Source of the DNA: Dysgonamonadaceae bacterium
GTDB lineage: Bacteria > Bacteroidota > Bacteroidia > Bacteroidales > Azobacteroidaceae
Length of the DNA stretch: 5,310 nucleotides
NCBI GenBank assembly: GCA_031282925.1
Contig: JAITCT010000103.1
Location: 1-5,310 of the forward strand
Reading direction: 5' to 3'
In this document: piece by piece, positions 3,840 to 5,310 of the stretch
Layout: each line of letters opens with the position of its first letter
How positions within the stretch are numbered: position 1 is the first letter of the stretch
Translations under genes and position numbers: made by a program
The notes under the pieces: generated by a model
The model's input: the letters and a program-made list of their open reading frames with translations, nothing else
Database searches by the model: none
Told to the model about the DNA's origin: nothing

Positions 3840-5310
3840 TCAGTGCAGAGCCACTTTTTTCACCCAGCCCGAACTGCCCTTCACAATAAGGACGCCTTTC
3901 GGGAAAGTTGAAACAAATGCCTTTCCGGCCGGCTTGTCAAGGCTGTAAAGCAGCTGGCCGCCGGCGCTGTAAACGCTGACCCGTTCGGCTGCAGGCGTAC
4001 TTACATGCAGCGACTGATTGCTCACATAGACCTGTACGGACGAACCGTCCACAAGCTGGATGCCCGTATGAGGATTGCTGGTTACCGCTACGTTGTAAGT
4101 CTTCTTTGTTGTTTCGTCTTCGGCGGTTACAAGAATCCTAAACGTAGAATCGCCGGCCAGACTGTGTTTACGGTTGCCCGCAACATCTGCCTTCTCATGG
4201 TTCGCTACCGCAATAAAATCAATAGACTCCAGTTCACTCGGAACGATAACCGTATATGCTGTAATAGCGGGATCAAAAGCGGGATCAAGTTCAAAGCCGG
4301 GTACGGCAAGGTACGACAGAGTAGCGTCGCTGCTCGGGTGGAGCAGATTGAATTTGTAGGTCCTCGTTACTACGTCTTCTCTGTCTACAGAAGTTACCCT
4401 AACTACATAAGAATACACACCGTCAGTGATTTGCCATGATTCAAACGTGCGGAAATAACCCGCTGCCTTTTCTTGTATTTCCGGTTTAACATCTTCTATG
4501 TTAATACTCTTCGGAACATTAATATTGAACTCACTTTTATCTCTAAGGGCATCCTTATCAAATTCCGCTTTGCCCAACCCCCAGTCGAAACGAGCGGATA
4601 GCAGGTTCGGATTCCATTTCACCTTTATTACTCCCGTATAGGATTTTACGAGAGAGGGCTCTTGAGCCCATACAGAAACCGTGAAAGGTTTTACCCCGCC
4701 TATTTCGTAGGTATTACCTGCTAATGAAATATTCTTACGGTACTTTTCAGCAGTAATTTTAGTCCAATCCAGAATCGTAGCAGTGGTGTCTTCAAGCGTA
4801 GCCCATGCAAAAACGGTTGGGACGGTATAGCCCACAGCCCCAGCCGCAGTCGTGTAGTACCCTGAGATGGTGTCGCGAGTAAAGTCAATGAGATTATTGC
4901 CATCTAAATCAGTACTTAAACGTAAATCTTTCAATCGATTATTGTTGCTGGATACACGTATCACGTAGATTGTATCCTTCAAGCCTTTTTTTACCGTCCT
5001 CCCATCATCGAAGATGGTGCGTATTTTTGCATCAATGTCTTCAGGTGCAGAAACAAGAACCCTGAGGGACCTGTCTTTGCTGTCTGTCCTCATTACCACA
5101 GCTTCCTTACCTGCTTTCTCAAAATTATCCTTATCATAGTATTTATAGCCAGCCGTAAGCGACTCCAACCAGGGAGCGGTTGCTTTATATTGCAGCGTGT
5201 CCTCCCAAAAACCAAGTTTCCCGGAATTGCTCGCATAGATGGGATAATGCACATCGGGATTATTCTTGTCATACAGATAAATATCACTTAACATGAGACT
5301 GGTTGTATCT
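3840..5310 (-). CDS. Large secreted protein with cadherin-like beta-sandwich repeats and T9SS-type C-terminal sorting domain, C-terminal fragment
   Basis: The frame is open to the window edge, so the ATG at 5294 is internal (five more codons, DTTSL, precede it) and the N-terminus is missing; 489 residues are visible. Three beta-rich repeats of about 80-110 residues can be outlined: about 124-231 (NNRLKDLRLSTDLDGNNLI to GVIKVKW), 235-323 (LLSARFDWGLGKAEFD to RTYKFNL) and 328-409 (ATLSYLAVPGFELDPAFDP, then AITAYTVIVP, to KKTYNVAVT). The last is a good match to the cadherin-like beta-sandwich domain (PF12733); a fourth may end near residue 120. Residues 414-489 (VQVYVSNQSLHVST, then ERVSVYSAGGQLLYSL, FPKGVLIVKG, ending KKVALH) resemble the type A T9SS sorting domain, which targets proteins across the outer membrane. 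The protein is therefore probably surface-attached or released. A terminator follows. Substrate or binding role is unknown. Confidence 0.82.
   Translation of the reverse strand, partial: DTTSLMLSDIYLYDKNNPDVHYPIYASNSGKLGFWEDTLQYKATAPWLESLTAGYKYYDKDNFEKAGKEAVVMRTDSKDRSLRVLVSAPEDIDAKIRTIFDDGRTVKKGLKDTIYVIRVSSNNNRLKDLRLSTDLDGNNLIDFTRDTISGYYTTAAGAVGYTVPTVFAWATLEDTTATILDWTKITAEKYRKNISLAGNTYEIGGVKPFTVSVWAQEPSLVKSYTGVIKVKWNPNLLSARFDWGLGKAEFDKDALRDKSEFNINVPKSINIEDVKPEIQEKAAGYFRTFESWQITDGVYSYVVRVTSVDREDVVTRTYKFNLLHPSSDATLSYLAVPGFELDPAFDPAITAYTVIVPSELESIDFIAVANHEKADVAGNRKHSLAGDSTFRILVTAEDETTKKTYNVAVTSNPHTGIQLVDGSSVQVYVSNQSLHVSTPAAERVSVYSAGGQLLYSLDKPAGKAFVSTFPKGVLIVKGSSGWVKKVALH

Noticed and set aside
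4005..4439. 144-codon plus-strand open frame opposite the surface protein
   Set aside because: Shadow of the cadherin-like repeat coding region on the other strand, with no recognisable protein features.

Overview
The window looks like chromosomal DNA from a Bacteroidota species, most likely order Bacteroidales. Four things point there: two promoters of the Bacteroidetes form (TTG/TTTG, about 18-20 nt, TAnnTTTG); little or no Shine-Dalgarno sequence before the genes; a compact cluster of a TraR/DksA-family regulator, lspA and a DUF4296-like lipoprotein, with protein sequences typical of this phylum; and a surface protein whose C-terminus resembles a type IX secretion (T9SS) sorting domain. 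Genus cannot be fixed from this sequence.

Layout. (1) Positions 1-1087, minus strand: a GT14-type glycosyltransferase gene followed, with a 1-nt TAATG overlap, by the first 78 codons of a Wzx-like polysaccharide flippase that leaves the window. This looks like the start of a surface-polysaccharide operon. (2) Positions 1088-1587: a divergent intergenic region with one promoter for each side, a 7-nt tandem repeat folded into a leader hairpin, and a strong GC-rich palindrome. (3) Positions 1588-3318, plus strand: the DksA-like gene, lspA (signal peptidase II) and a lipoprotein gene, with a 4-nt gap and then a 4-nt overlap, read as one operon. (4) Positions 3319-3839: a 521-bp region between convergent genes. 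It holds a four-unit 21-bp tandem repeat, five short perfect palindromes of four sequence families, and a good intrinsic terminator for the gene on the right. (5) Positions 3840-5310, minus strand: the C-terminal 489 residues of a large repeat-rich protein with cadherin-like beta-sandwich domains and a T9SS-like tail; its N-terminus lies outside the window.

How the genes fit together. Most have an envelope theme: polysaccharide assembly and export, lipoprotein signal-peptide cleavage, a lipoprotein, and a secreted surface protein. The lipoprotein is a predicted substrate of the LspA enzyme encoded immediately upstream.

I did not find a convincing new multi-gene system. The least explained material is non-coding: the palindrome and tandem-repeat island at 3332-3592, and the repeat-derived hairpin in the glycosyltransferase leader. 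The zinc-finger region of the DksA-like protein, which keeps only one of the four expected cysteines, also deserves a look.
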